Positions 1 to 31,560 of a stretch of 64,000 bases of DNA are shown piece after piece; positions within the stretch are counted from its first letter, which is position 1; the number at the start of each line of letters is the position of its first letter. The position numbers and the translations under genes were made by a program. Below the pieces are notes generated by a model, which did no database searches, had not been told where the DNA came from, and was given only the letters and a program-made list of their open reading frames with translations. Location: assembly GCA_021234535.1 (NCBI GenBank), contig CM037845.1:7618143-7682142 (forward strand). The letters are read 5' to 3'. Source of the DNA: Stichopus chloronotus (taxonomy: Eukaryota > Echinodermata > Holothuroidea > Aspidochirotida > Stichopodidae).

Positions 1-119
1 CCGTGGTTGAATGATTTCCGTGATCGTGAGGGCAGCTGCTCCATTAATCGGAGACAAGACGGGCGTTTGACCACCAGCACTGGCATATAGCAAGAGTCCT
101 TTTCTACCTGAAGTGGAAA

Positions 120-400
120 GATTGTTTTTGCTTTACAGACAGACGTCTTTTTTAAGCCAGTATTTGTGGACAGAGGACAAGAGATCATCCAAAACTAGGC
201 AGAACAGAACCACCCTTTTCAACAAATAAGTTTCTCAGAGATTGGAATTCAGTTATTTGATGCTCAAGAATAATTTGTGCACCAAAATTGTACAAAAAAA
301 ATTCAAATGGTGCATCTTCCATAACTCATCTGGTAGACATTTATGGTTGAAACTGAATGCTATAACAAATGTTGTTTTCTTTGTGTGCGATATTGTAGCA
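120..400. repeat. Partial, diverged copy of the 345-bp MITE
   Basis: Shares ordered blocks with the elements at 9124-9470 and 10572-10914: TTTGTGGACAGAG, CTCAAGAATAATTTG, TTCAAATGGTGCATCTTCC and a TAGACATTTATGGTTGAAACTGAATG-like segment. Clear terminal inverted repeats are not visible, so the ends are eroded or truncated. Same orientation as the two full copies. Confidence 0.55.
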
Positions 401-670
401 TTTTAGGTAAAATACTTCTCTTTGAACTGTTCTTTTTTTTCTCAACTGAATCTAGGGTGAAATGGAGTTCCCTCAAAACAGCCCTCCCTACAGTCAACAA
501 ACCAGCAAAAACTGTGCTTGTTCTACTGCTTTCAGTACATGTCGCTGTTAATGTTACTAGCTTTGACATTAGCAGACATTACATTGGTGATGGGAGAAAG
601 AAAAGTAACACCTAGCATCAAACAAGCATGAAACAAAGTGATAAAGAATGAAAAAAAAAACAATGCAAAC

Positions 671-20172
<19,502 letters not shown>

Positions 20173-20734
20173 GTTGACAAATTTTGAGCTTGTTAGGAGT
20201 CGTTTTCACTTCTAGATGTAAGGGAATTTCCCCAAGACGTACACTCTATCCCTTCAAGAGTTTACAAAACAGTAGCCACCAGGATAACGTCGTAACAACC
20301 TAACACGGCAAGCATATGGTTCTAACTGGATCACTTCGAAGCAGTGAGTATTTCATCTCCGAAAATTGGTCGATCGTCAGGTCACTAGGTACGTCTGTCA
20401 GGCTGCCACCTGGATTCTGACTGACTTTGCGCACTGAAGTCAGCATAACTGTAGTTGGCTTGCCCGGGTCAAACTATTTAGCGCTATTCAACGCACAGTT
20501 CAACTTTGAACTAAATTAGTGCATTTTGAATTGATAAAAAAGATTGACCGGAATGCAACAGCGTCACTTCTTTCACTTATGGTTGACTGATATGGATGAA
20601 TCGATTTTGTAGCTGATATTTTGCATTCGTTAGTGTAAACGGCAATTCACGTTGTGCAATTTTACTTGAAAGTTGAATTGTATGGCAAGCCGTTTTTATT
20701 CCCTTTTTGATGATAGGCCTATCATCAAATTATT

Positions 20735-20850
20735 AGTGATATCATCAAATACATAAAGATATCTGCAATTGTTTTAATGATATCTTTGATTAATTAGAGA
20801 TATCTGCATTTTTTCCCCAGCCATTATGATATCAATAAATCGAATTTATG
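20735..20850. repeat. GATATC-dense AT-rich patch
   Basis: Five GATATC palindromes fall within about 100 bp, in contexts such as AAAGATATCTGCA, AATGATATCTTTGATTAATTA and AGAGATATCTGCA. The AT-rich, self-complementary phrases look like an old MITE or a hairpin repeat. No ends were defined. Confidence 0.35.
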
Positions 20851-21974
20851 ATGTCTGTAAAAGACACATCATGACCAGGACACTTTTTCGACCAAATTGT
20901 AACACTCCCCATCCACTGATGGCCCACGGCCCTCCTCACATAATACACAGGCACTCACCCCATTCCCTCTCCATGTATTAGCGTTGAGCATTCTCGGTAT
21001 CTATGCATGCAGGTTTCCTGAAAGCTATTTTCCGCCCCTCTGATGGAAACTGCCATCTCCCCCCCCCCCCCTCCAATTAGTTTTCACGTGGAACTGAGAG
21101 AAATTTTATTAATTTGATACTGAATTTTTTTTTCTGCCTTTGCAAAGACTTCCTGACAGACATCGAGTGTATACTCTTCGGGAGTGTTGCTATGGTGACA
21201 ACATCGAGAGTTGCAAGAAGTACTGCTTTTGGTAGATCGGTTGCCAACAGAACTTTTAATATGTGATTTGTATCTTTCACGTAAGTGTCTTATTTGGTTA
21301 CAAGAGGAAGCAAATAATATTCTACGAAATTTTCTCTGTAGGTGCCCCGTTGCCATTGATTAGGCTATAGGCCTACGGACAACTTAGCTTTGAATTAGCC
21401 GAGGTGTCTTGCGTACTTTTGGGGTAGCGCATAAATGACTTGTACGAGATTTGTGGTCTTACGGGGACAACTACTCCAAAGTGCTTTTATCGATCTCATT
21501 TTAGAGGACATCCCTATATCTGGGACTGACTGTTTTGTTTCTAATGTCATATTACCGTGAAATATAACTTTTCGTAGTGGTGGCTAGACGGTTGTCTTTC
21601 AACTTCCGCTTAACAGTCCGTGTGAATTAGTTTTGCGATGCCTCTACCTGACGAAAAGTTCTCATATTTTAGTGCGTTTAATGCAAACATCTCTAACCTG
21701 TTATCATAATTGCTTTTCAAATTTCCGATAGGAAAATCAACTATGCTCCTTGTGCTGCTTCTAGATAGTTTCTGTTTTTCATCTCTTTTTTTTTTCTTTT
21801 TTGCCGAAAGTCATTATTGTCATCGATTGCAGTAGCCATGCATGTAGCGGTACGCATAATTTTTCCTTGCTTTGCCATGGAATATGAACACAGAAGTAGA
21901 CAACAGAATGGAACAATCCATTCAGTCAGATCCTGATAGTCAATAGTTATGGTGACATGTGATTTGACTTGTGG

Positions 21975-22110
21975 TCAAGTCCATATAACTTGTCTTGACT
22001 AATTGCTACCGCCGCTTGTGACTTGACTTGGAGTTCAGGCAAATGACTTGTGGCTTACATGGACTTGCCAACACAGACTCGAGACTTGACTTGGACTTGC
22101 AAAAAAAAAA
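21975..22110. repeat. Minisatellite-like GACTTGACTTGGACTTG repeats
   Basis: The phrase GACTTGACTTGGA(C/G)TTG and variants recur several times, ending in a poly-A run at about 22100-22113. Non-coding, period irregular. Confidence 0.5.
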
Positions 22111-23678
22111 AAAATGAATTAGCATAGGGGGTATATACTAATTCAGAGGTGACTGCATTTTAACTATAAAAGCCATCTGTTAATGAATGAACTGCAACAC
22201 ACTTTCTCTTGACACTATATGTGGTCCATGTCATATCAGGGTGGGGGGTGGATAGAATTCAATCTGATAGGGGACCCTACAGAGGAGGATACGGAACCCC
22301 ACCTTTCTCATTTCCGTCGGAGCAGCAACCAGTGCAAACTTCTGCCAGGAGTTATTGAGTGAGAATCTAATGAAAACCTTTTCCAAATACCGATCTCTTG
22401 GTAAGCCCTGTTATTTTCTGCATGTTACTTGCTTATGTTCTTCTGCTCCGTGAAACGGCGTTATGCCATTGGCAAAGAAATCTGGAGGACAAAAAAGAGC
22501 TTCACCACACCCACATATCCCCCGTTCCTTGATAATATATTTTTAAAGGATTCAAACAAAATTAATTCGTTTTCCGCTAGTTTTTTTTTTTTTTAGTTTT
22601 TTAGTCTTGGTAATTCTTCTGAATAAAAAAAAACTATGATTAGGACGTCCGGTGTATAAAAATACCAATTAAAGTCATCTCTTATGAGCTTGCAATTTCT
22701 AAGGTTATGTCCAGCAGCAAATCAGAATGAAAATGCGAGTAGTTGCCTTCAAAAAAGCTGACCATAGCTTGCGATGTTTACCTTGACAATGCTGCTAAAC
22801 AGTTTTTCAATTGATTTAATAAATTTCGAGTCCATGTGAATTCAGTTTCAAATAATTTTAAATCAAACTAGATTTAAAAGGGTCCGTGCTTCGTGTAGTC
22901 ATATGTTTAAACAATTTCCCAATACACTACAGAAAGCAACAACTCCCCCCCGCCCCACACACACACACCAACGATAACAAAACTGAAGCTGGCGATAGTG
23001 GCCGAATCTTATACAGAGGGCGCCATTATACGAGTATCCATACCAAACAGTAAGGAGGGCAGCAACGGTGAAATGTAGGCGATATAAAATTAATTGATTT
23101 TGGAAATTTTGGGGTGCCCATGCACCACCGGCAGACCCCTACCCCCGATTTGCATTCTCCTCACTTTCCACTGTTGGGTTTCTATTCATAGTATTTCTGG
23201 AGACAATCATTTTACTCTAATTATCATGAAATTCGTGTAATTGTCGTTACCCACTGAAATATTGCAGAGCTTTTCTCTCAACACTTCGGTATATTTGCTA
23301 CAATTAGTCCAGGGTTTGGTGATCCAACTGCTTTTCACAACGTCAACCAGATGCTCCTTCATGAGTGTCCGAACAGCTCAAATTGACGCCAATGGACGCT
23401 GTCTGATAGAGATCCCTTACATGGGGTTTGATTCCCCCCCCCCGCCATAAAAAATGCATATCATGATTAGTCCTCAATGAAAAACACATATGGTGCGCAT
23501 GAACTATCATTCAGCTTTACCTTTTTGAAGACCATTAGCTTTTAAAACACAAGATCTCAAAATATTGAAAAAACAGGTCTGGATGCCTGTAGAACCTTTC
23601 TTGCAATCTAGGAGGCGTTTTTGACAAAAAAAAAAACTTTAATAGCTACGAGCTAACTTATGGTGGCGCTCCACTTAG

Positions 23679-24920
23679 ATGGTTAAACATGAATTACTCC
23701 TCCTAATGATGTATGAACTGCCAGTATGTATTGCCTGGGTACGTTTTTCTTTTAAGGCACCAACCGAGGACTACGGATATCAAAAAATCTGGAATGGTAG
23801 CTACCTTAAGGTTAATAACAAGACAATCTTTTACGAACACTCGTATGATCAGAACGTCATTCATGTTAAGGGCATTCTCAGTGATAATAATCAATTCTTC
23901 AATAAAACGGTTTCGTAAGGAAACTTAATATTACCCCTTTCCCATTCACCTTGTACCATGGAATTATTCATGCTATCCGTGCTCATTGGAGAAATGGTCT
24001 TGTTAATGAGGTCAGAGATCATCATTACGATAAAGAGACTATTTTAAACACCCCCCCCCCACTCACACACACAAAATGTAACGTGTTATTTATAGGCATA
24101 TCATATTTACTGTTTGCACTACTCCTTCTTCGTGTGATAAATGGAATCTTATTTTTCCAAATATTGTTTATCTCTGGAGTATTATTTTTAGAATCCCCTT
24201 TACCTCTGTACGCGAAAGTAAAGTCCAATACTTCCAGTTTTGATTTTTTACTCGTGATCTTAGGTGCGAACTACCTGTTGCACCGCATGGCATTCAAAGA
24301 TAGCCCCTCTTGTATACGTTTTGTGGGAATCGTGAAGAAACAATTGACACGGGTAGTGCGGGGTTACCTCTGAGTTTGTTCCGGATATTGAACAGAAAAT
24401 TTTACGCAGACATTTTTTTACGAGACATTTTCATTGGACACAAACATTTATTAAAACATCTTTATAATTTTCTAGTTTCTTCATGAAATATTACATTATT
24501 CAGAAAAAGATTAAAGGCAGTAACTCATCACCCTGAACTATATTTTTCCTTTCCGGAAAGCAAAATCCTCCACTGGTTCTAAGTTACAGCACTGTTTGGA
24601 TGACAGCAAATTCAGAAGATGCAGAGTTGCTCATATTACACAGTGTACAACCGGGATCCATTGTTTTAACTACACACGTGAAGGAATCTTAGGCAGGCTG
24701 TGGGAGAGACTACACGTAAGTGGTTTGGAGAATTGAAACTGTCTTGGGTGATGAGTTTTACCTTTAATCATAGTAAAACAATCCCTGAGGAATTTGTTCA
24801 TAAACTCCAGTTTCATTTCTGGGTGGAGAAGTATATTTTAGAGAAGAACAGTTCTAATAGAGACCTTTCAGTTAACGATTACAAGGAAGCATTCAGTGAA
24901 TTTCCTTCTTTATTTAACTG
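23679..24920 (+). pseudogene. Decayed LINE (non-LTR retrotransposon), 3' part
   Basis: Translated fragments resemble the region after the reverse transcriptase of L1/Tx1-type LINEs. At 23775-23905 there is IWNGSYLKVNNKTIFYEHSY followed by DQNVIHVKGILSDNNQF. About 50 bp on, in another frame (from 23951), comes YHGIIHAIRAHWRNGL. Further right (24700-24918) is a C-terminal-like segment containing FHFWVEKYILEKN. The frame changes and stops show it is dead. The family call is from pattern memory; upstream RT and endonuclease parts are not visible, so it is 5'-truncated. Confidence 0.55.
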
Positions 24921-25265
24921 ACACTTTTCGTCGTATGTTTACGTTAAGGGCAAAATTACTTTCGACACTTTCTCGCTTGCACGTTCTTAATTTTTATAGT
25001 TCTTCAGTTTATACGTCCAAGTTCATTCTATTTTATGATATGTCTATGCATTTCATGCCCATGTCTATGTGTTCATTCTATTCATTTATCATCCTTTTCT
25101 ATGAATGCAAAACATTTTTTCTCTTTTTTTTTATAGTACAATGTTTTTTAAAGTATCATTTTAAATGACTGTAAGTTAATTTTCTTTATTTATTGTTCAT
25201 GATGTATTTACCTTTAAAACTATGCAACAGGAAAAACATTAAAGATAGGAGTTAATAAATATATA

Positions 25266-25280
25266 TTTATTTATTTTATT
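25266..25280 (-). terminator. Candidate polyadenylation signals for the tubulin gene
   Basis: Overlapping TTTATT on the plus strand gives AATAAA repeats on the minus strand, about 475 nt past the tubulin stop. The area is very AT-rich, so chance occurrence is likely. Confidence 0.3.
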
Positions 25281-25750
25281 TAATTTTCGCAGCAGCATTG
25301 AATCACACAATATTGCATCATTTTCCGTATATATATCAAAAGAAACGTTCGTTGCATTTTTTTATTCCCTTTTGTTCCCTCCAAAGGAAAACGTGTTTCT
25401 CGGATCCCAGGACGATTAAACTGCATAGTTCTATACATGTCTATATAATATTGTGTAGCCAATCTTGGTATATAAGAATATGCTGGGAATAGTTACTCGA
25501 ATTGCTAAAAATGAGATGAAATATAGTAAAAACGAAATTCACGTATTCCAGTAATATAAGTGTAAAATTATTTATGTCATGATTATACTCTATATACGTT
25601 TTTGTGTGTAAATGTAATTCTGCATATTTTCGCCGTCTAATTTTGACACATTATTGTTTTAAAGTATTTTCACGGGGAGCGATATCCCTTAAACTAATTC
25701 GTTACATTTTGAGAAATGGTAAGTTATGTCACTGAGACTCGATCAAAATT

Positions 25751-26883
25751 TTAATATTCTTCTCCCTCATCTTCTTCCTCTCCTAGGTCTACCGAGTCTA
25801 CTCCAACCTCTTCGTAATCTTTCTCAAGAGCTGCGAGATCCTCTCTTGCCTCTGAGAACTCTCCCTCCTCCATACCTTCACCGACGTACCAGTGAACGAA
25901 TGCACGCTTGGCGTACATCAGGTCAAACTTGTGATCGAGACGGGCCCAAGCTTCGGCGATGGCGGTGGTGTTGCTCAACATACACGCTGCCCGCTGTACC
26001 TTGGCGAGGTCACCACCGGGTACCACGGTCGGTGGTTGATAGTTGATGCCAATCTTAAAGCCTGTCGGACACCAGTCAACAAACTGGATGCTCCGCTTCG
26101 TCTTGATAGAGGCTATGGCGGCGTTGACATCTTTGGGTACTACATCTCCTCGGAACAGGAGGCAGCAGGCCATGTACTTTCCGTGACGTGGGTCGCACTT
26201 TACCATTTGATTCGCGGGTTCGAAGCATTGGTTGGTGATCTCGGCGACTGTGAGCTGCTCGTGGTAAGCCTTCTCTGCCGAGATGACAGGTGCGTAGGTC
26301 GCCAGTGGGAAATGGATGCGAGGGTATGGTACCAGGTTGGTCTGAAACTCGGTCAGGTCGACATTTATAGCTCCATCGAACCTGAGCGAAGCGGTGATCG
26401 AGGACACCACCTGCGCTATGATGCGGTTCAGATTAGTGAAAGTCGGCCTCTCAATGTCGAGACTCCTCTGGCAAATTTCGTAGATCGCCTCGTTGTCGAC
26501 CATGAAAGCACAATCGGAATGTTCGAGGGTTGTGTGGGTAGTGAGGACAGCGTTGTACGGCTCAACGACCGCCGTGGATATCCTAGGTGCCGGGTAAATC
26601 GCAAATTCCAGTTTAGGCTTCTTCCCGTAATCCAGCGACAACCTCTCCAACATCAGACTGGTGAATCCCGACCCTGTGCCACCGCCGAAGCTGTGGAAGA
26701 CCAAGAACCCTTGTAGGCCGGTACATTGATCCGTCAGTTTCCGGGTACGATCTAGCACCTCGTCGATGGCATCTTTGCCTACGGTGTAATGACCTCTCGC
26801 ATAATTATTTGCAGCATCCTCCTTGCCCGAAATGAGCTGTTCCGGGTGGAAAAGTTGACGATAGGCGCCGGTACGAACCTCGT
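25751..26883 (-). CDS. Alpha-tubulin exon 3 (to the stop codon)
   Basis: 1133 bp starting (G)AC GAG after acceptor TTCCAG, encoding [20 protein letters not shown] and continuing unbroken to the EEY end and TAA at 25753-25751. No intron interrupts it at codon 125, unlike many relatives. Confidence 0.96.
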
Positions 26884-29800
26884 CTGGAAGGAAAGGAGGG
26901 TAGATGAACGTTTATTTCAACTTCACTCCAAATAGTATGCGCGTTATTTTAGGTGTAAATATTGAGTGATAAATTACCGAATTCATTATGACCATAATCA
27001 GTGTTATCTGGTTGAAACCACTATCGTTGGAGGGATGTTGGAGCGATTGTTGAGATAAGTTAAAAGACCATGCTTCAGGATGATTAAAACTTTCTCTCTT
27101 TACTCACAAGTAGTTTAGGACCAAAGCTCCTTCTATACTCGGTGAAGTTAATAAGAGTCACAATGTCAACGAATTGATACCAAGCACGATGAAAGATGTG
27201 CATTTTGGCAGTTTGAAAAGCGTATAGTGGAATTAATGTTCTTGTTTGCTGTAGGCCCTATGTGTTAACAAGGCAGTTATATTTATGAAGACAAAAGAAA
27301 ATATAGTCCATTACTTTTTCAGGGTTCACTCCATCCCTAGGACGAGACTTTTGTCCTTTCGCACCACCACCACCACATCCGATCGTATCCCATTAGTCAC
27401 CACCTTCCACCCGTCATAAAGCCCCTCCTTAGCAGCATCAGACGTTCTTGGAATATTCTACAGCACGACCCCGGGGATTGCCAAGTTTTTTGAGACACCC
27501 CCCTTCGCTGGCCCATAGTCACACCTGTAACCTTAACGCTTCTCTTTTTCGAACTACATTTTACCCCCCATCCCATAATACTGCCCCATCCAGGAACGAA
27601 CAATGCAATGAGCCTAGGTGCCTTATCTGCAAACACATTGACACCGCGCCGTTCTTTTTTTTTCACCTAATTTAAAACCTGGTAATTTCACCTGTGATTC
27701 TAGCAATGTGGTTTATGCACTTTATTGTTATAGATATCCTGGAATCACATATATCGAGGAAACAAAAAAAATACCTTCCTAGCTTTGTTTTACAAGATTA
27801 ACAGAAAGTAGCTGTGGTGAGGTATTCGCCTGTTAGAAAACGTTAGATGTAAGTTTGGATTTGCGATTAAAGCACAACTTTCAGTCACACAGCTAGCAAC
27901 TAGTACTATGGGCACTGTTATCATAACACCTACCGACAACTGTGGGCTCCAGGTCAACGAAGATAGACCTGGGGACGTGTTTTCCACCCCCGGTCTCGCT
28001 GAAGAAGGTGTTGAAGGCGTCGTCACCGTATCCTACCGTCTTATCACTCGGCATCTGTCCATCAGGTTGGATTCCATGTTCAAGACAGAAAAGCTCCCAG
28101 CATGCATTTCCAATCTGGATGCCGGCTTGGCCGATATGAAGAGATATCACTTCACGCTATATGCAGAAAGAAAAAAAAGTACATAAGATGGAGTTACTGC
28201 ACATTCTAGCCAGCCCATATTTTGGACATGCCGCATTCAATTTCAAACATGTATATTACATGCCGATACTCTTTTCAACACTATGGAACAGTTTTGTTTG
28301 AGGGAACAATGCAATTAACTTTTGCCCTGAAAAACGGAAATTTTAAAATTCCAACTGCACGATGATAAAAAATGTGAAGATTGATAAGTACCGGTAATTG
28401 TCACAGTGACACCCAGGCCTGTCACGTTTGAACGAGTTTTTCTTATCTTCAATATACCAGTTAAGTTGGTGTGTCATTTTCTTTTATTCAGATTATTTGC
28501 CCGAAAAAAAAATATTCAAAGTTTGCTCGTTATTTTCTCTCAACGGGAAGGGGGGGGGGGGGGGAACCTGCCACCTGCGCTTTTGCCAACACTTCTTTTA
28601 TCAAACACCCGTCAGCTGAAAATGAAATGCGATGGAAGAGCAGATCTGCGCATGTCTGGTACTCCCCATCGGACACACATAAATGTTTATCTTGTACCGT
28701 CGTCGATCCGGCATCTCCCCCCCCCCCCCCCACCTGAGGCAGCCAACGATTGAAATTGTAGCTTACTTTCAGTTCCTTCCCCAGCTATCTCCTGCAGATT
28801 TGGTGTTGAAGACTGAGGATGTACCTGGTAAAATGTATCACCCTACCCTACCCCACCCCCTCCATCATGCCACCAACGTATCACGGAAACGATCCATATT
28901 ATGTAAATTAAGCAATTATGATACAGGTTTTAACCACTACCTATTAACTATTGCAAACAGCCTAATATTACTTTTGTGTCGGGTAACCTTTAACATATAT
29001 ACTCCATATCAGTACTTGCCAAGTTAAACATTAATAATGATAACACATATCTGTACCGAACCATATGACAATTGTTTACCGAGTTTCTTTACACCCCCAA
29101 AATACACAGTAGGAAGAATCACTGAGCACGTAAGCAACTCATTATTATATATATGTATAGTGCTGGTGACGGACTGTGAACAGCGTACTGACGGCCACGC
29201 CTACCCAGCGTCTTCAAAGGTACTTAACCAGGGAGAAATGAGCCTCATGCTGGTAGTATGTGCAACGTGTAGTGTTATCTGGCAATGCACCTAGAGATAT
29301 TCAATTGATCACAATATACTGTCACGAAAGTAGTCAAATGCCCCTGGCATCCAATTTTCAGCTTCAACTCCCCCCTCCCCCGCCCCCTCCATCTGCCCCG
29401 GTCCCCGTTGTCTCTTTGTCGTTGTTATTGAACTGAGTTCGACTTTTCGTATACTTACAATTTGCAGAGGTTTGAGACGAAGGAGGGGTTCTCTCATAGC
29501 TGTCAGGTGGACCCCCCCCCTCCTGACTTATGTGGCGATGTATGAGGTTTGCACGTTCTTTAAATCTACAGGGAGGAACTTGATCACGTACGGTCAAACA
29601 TAGCCTTATACTGTCATGAAATCAGAGCTTAATGACATAATACTTATTCCGTTCCAAAAAGATGCAATTGTTCACATTCAGGTAACCCACTGTAAGAGAA
29701 AAGCCAATACAGCGATAATGGTGAATTCTAATGTAGTGCGTGGGGAAAAGAATGATAGGGTTCTACCACATATCGCTTTCCACATTTCCACTTTAAACAT

Positions 29801-29915
29801 TGATGGGCTCAAAAAAAAAAAAAAAAAATAGCTGCACAAAAACATTTTCATCAACAGTTAGAACTAGACCAAACTACCACACAAAATACTAGTTGAAGAT
29901 AACGTTACTTACCAT
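25751..29915 (-). CDS. Alpha-tubulin, complete, three coding exons, 452 aa
   Basis: Alpha subunit of the microtubule heterodimer; binds a non-exchangeable GTP. Exons 29915-29913 (ATG only), 28156-27934 and 26883-25751 join to 453 codons including TAA, close to the usual ~451 aa. Seen: [16 protein letters not shown] (GTP-binding tubulin signature GGGTGSG), K40 in MPSDKT, the catalytic loop with Glu in [40 protein letters not shown], an acidic tail ending [10 protein letters not shown] and a terminal Tyr for detyrosination. A separate ATG exon and an intron at codon 76 are typical of deuterostome alpha-tubulins; the frequent intron near codon 125 is absent. Oddities: the N-terminus reads MREV rather than MREC, and a Tyr lies in the K40 loop (TVGYGDDAF). 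No frame breaks. Isotype not assigned. Confidence 0.95.
27934..28156 (-). CDS. Alpha-tubulin exon 2
   Basis: 223 bp from acceptor ATATAG to donor GTAGGT. Starts [20 protein letters not shown] and ends VDLEPTVV plus the first base of codon 76. The K40 acetylation-site lysine is present (PSDKT). Confidence 0.95.
29913..29915 (-). CDS. Alpha-tubulin exon 1 (ATG only)
   Basis: On the minus strand the sequence reads ATG directly followed by GTAAGTAACG, a strong donor after the initiator codon. This layout is common in animal alpha-tubulin genes, where the second codon starts exon 2. It is phase 0, as exon 2 requires. A different upstream ATG exon cannot be excluded because a three-base exon has no other coding evidence. 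Confidence 0.7.
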
Positions 29916-30759
29916 GATGCTGATGTTCTAAAATGTCCTAGGATGTAATAAAAATGGATTTAGTTATGACAATCTTTCGTATTCCAGTGTGATGCAGGAA
30001 TCGAAAGAACTGCTATCCAGTTCAGAGAATACCAGTCTAATGAAGCAAACCGAACGTGAATGCCTGTACTTATGCACGGGAGCCGAGTTTGTCCATTCAC
30101 AGAACTCGGCGACCTTTGCCCCGAAAACTCATTCATGCATGGCGCGGCAAAGGCAGTTCTCATTGTTCATCGAGTGCAAAGACATAGCTCGCATCCCCCC
30201 CCCCCCCCAAAAAAAAAAAAAAACACTTTAAAGATTTGCTTTATTAGAAATTGTAAAATGCTACTGATATTGCATAACTCGGAGTAATCTATACGCAGTG
30301 TAAAGAACACCAGCAACAATAGTTACACGTGGATGATAATATGTTAAATTTGCCAACGATTTCAGGAACACGTGGAGGAAACTGATCTACGTAACCAAGG
30401 TGAATCATTGATGGAATCTCATCGGCGTGAGTGCAGAGGCTGGGTGTTCTTAGGGAACAGAGAGTGTTATTTAAATAACACGTCCCCGGTAGGAACACTA
30501 GACGTCCAACAGTTATAGGGGCCTACACCTAATTACTTTTATCACATGTCCGTGATGCCCATATGCTTGTTATAGCTGTATAGTTCTATGCCCTCTGCAC
30601 GCCCTTTTGTTTTTGCACGTAAAAGTCTCTACTAGATGGTCGAAAACATGCAGGAATTTCCTATTGATCGATTTAACAAAATGAAAAAAGTGACAATATT
30701 CTCTATGAGCATGGTATATTTCAATGCAAAAAGTACTCAGAGGTTCTCTGCTATGAAAT

Positions 30760-31560
30760 GTACTGTACAATGGCGAAGAAGCGATTTTTCATCAAGGGGT
30801 CCAAACTTGAAAGACTTGACTAGACGAAGGAGCCTACAAACCAAAGGGGAACAAGAATTCGAGGACGTGAGAAACTCTTTCCACTCAAAAGGATTTTACG
30901 ATAGGATGAGGGAAAACATCATCTTTCTCACTATCTAGGCGGAGAGCGGCCATCAGTTGTCGAGAAAATTTTTGATAAAAATAGTTGCTAGATTGCAGAA
31001 AATCGGATTTTTCACATGTCCAATCCCAACATATCAATTTTTTAATTGGAGTTTATTATTGGTGACATGGCTATTGCGGCCAGGCGTACGCAGAATTTTT
31101 TCCAGGGGGTCCGACTTGGAAGAAAAGATTGGGGAGCGGACCGGGGACTGAGTAAAGTCTGACATGTCTGCAAATTTCATACTGAGAAAAAAAATCAATC
31201 TTTGAAAAATGGTAGTAGTTACAAGATGGGTTGACTGAGACCGATCCACGGATATCTCGCAAAAGTCGGAGGTTCTGAAAAAAGAGGAAGCAGGGGGAGG
31301 GGGGGGGGGGTGAGAGGACTGCCAGGGAATTGTGGCAAGACTATCTAAGCGGGGCACCATCAGCGGTTGCCGAGGGCTTAACAAAAAATAAAAAGAATTC
31401 CCCCTAGATCGTTGAAAGTCACCCTTTCCATGATAAGCAAGTAAGCTTCTGGAAATGGTGCAGTCATGAATGAGGTAAGTCATGGCAAACAGAGCCAAAA
31501 AGGAGCGACGATAGTCGAAAAAAACTGTAATATAAGTTAGAATTCTCATCTGACAGTCTA
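30760..31560. repeat. Two related dispersed repeat copies
   Basis: The first copy (about 30760-30990) has CACTATCTAGGCGGAGAGCGGCCATCAGTTGTCGAG; the second (about 31250-31560) has GACTATCTAAGCGGGGCACCATCAGCGGTTGCCGAG. Between them lies a GCGTACGCAGAATTTTTTCCAGGGGGTCC phrase. Such phrases look like ends of old interspersed elements; the class is unknown. An open frame of 176 codons on the minus strand here is fortuitous. Confidence 0.4.

Larger units (their letters stand above)
20173..25750. other. Intergenic region between BCKDHB and the tubulin gene
   Basis: Lies upstream of the BCKDHB start and downstream of the tubulin stop. It holds a GATATC-dense patch, a GACTTGACTTGG minisatellite-like patch, several poly-C runs and a decayed LINE. 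A 90-codon minus-strand open frame at 21356-21084 has no recognised family. No other gene was recognised, and no core promoter for BCKDHB could be pinpointed. Confidence 0.6.

Noticed and set aside
23951..24373. 140-codon plus-strand frame as a host gene
   Set aside because: Its start resembles a LINE post-RT block and the rest is hydrophobic AT-rich drift with a poly-C interruption; better read as element debris.
25892..26716. 274-codon open frame on the plus strand
   Set aside because: It is antisense to alpha-tubulin exon 3, whose conserved protein on the minus strand explains the lack of stops.
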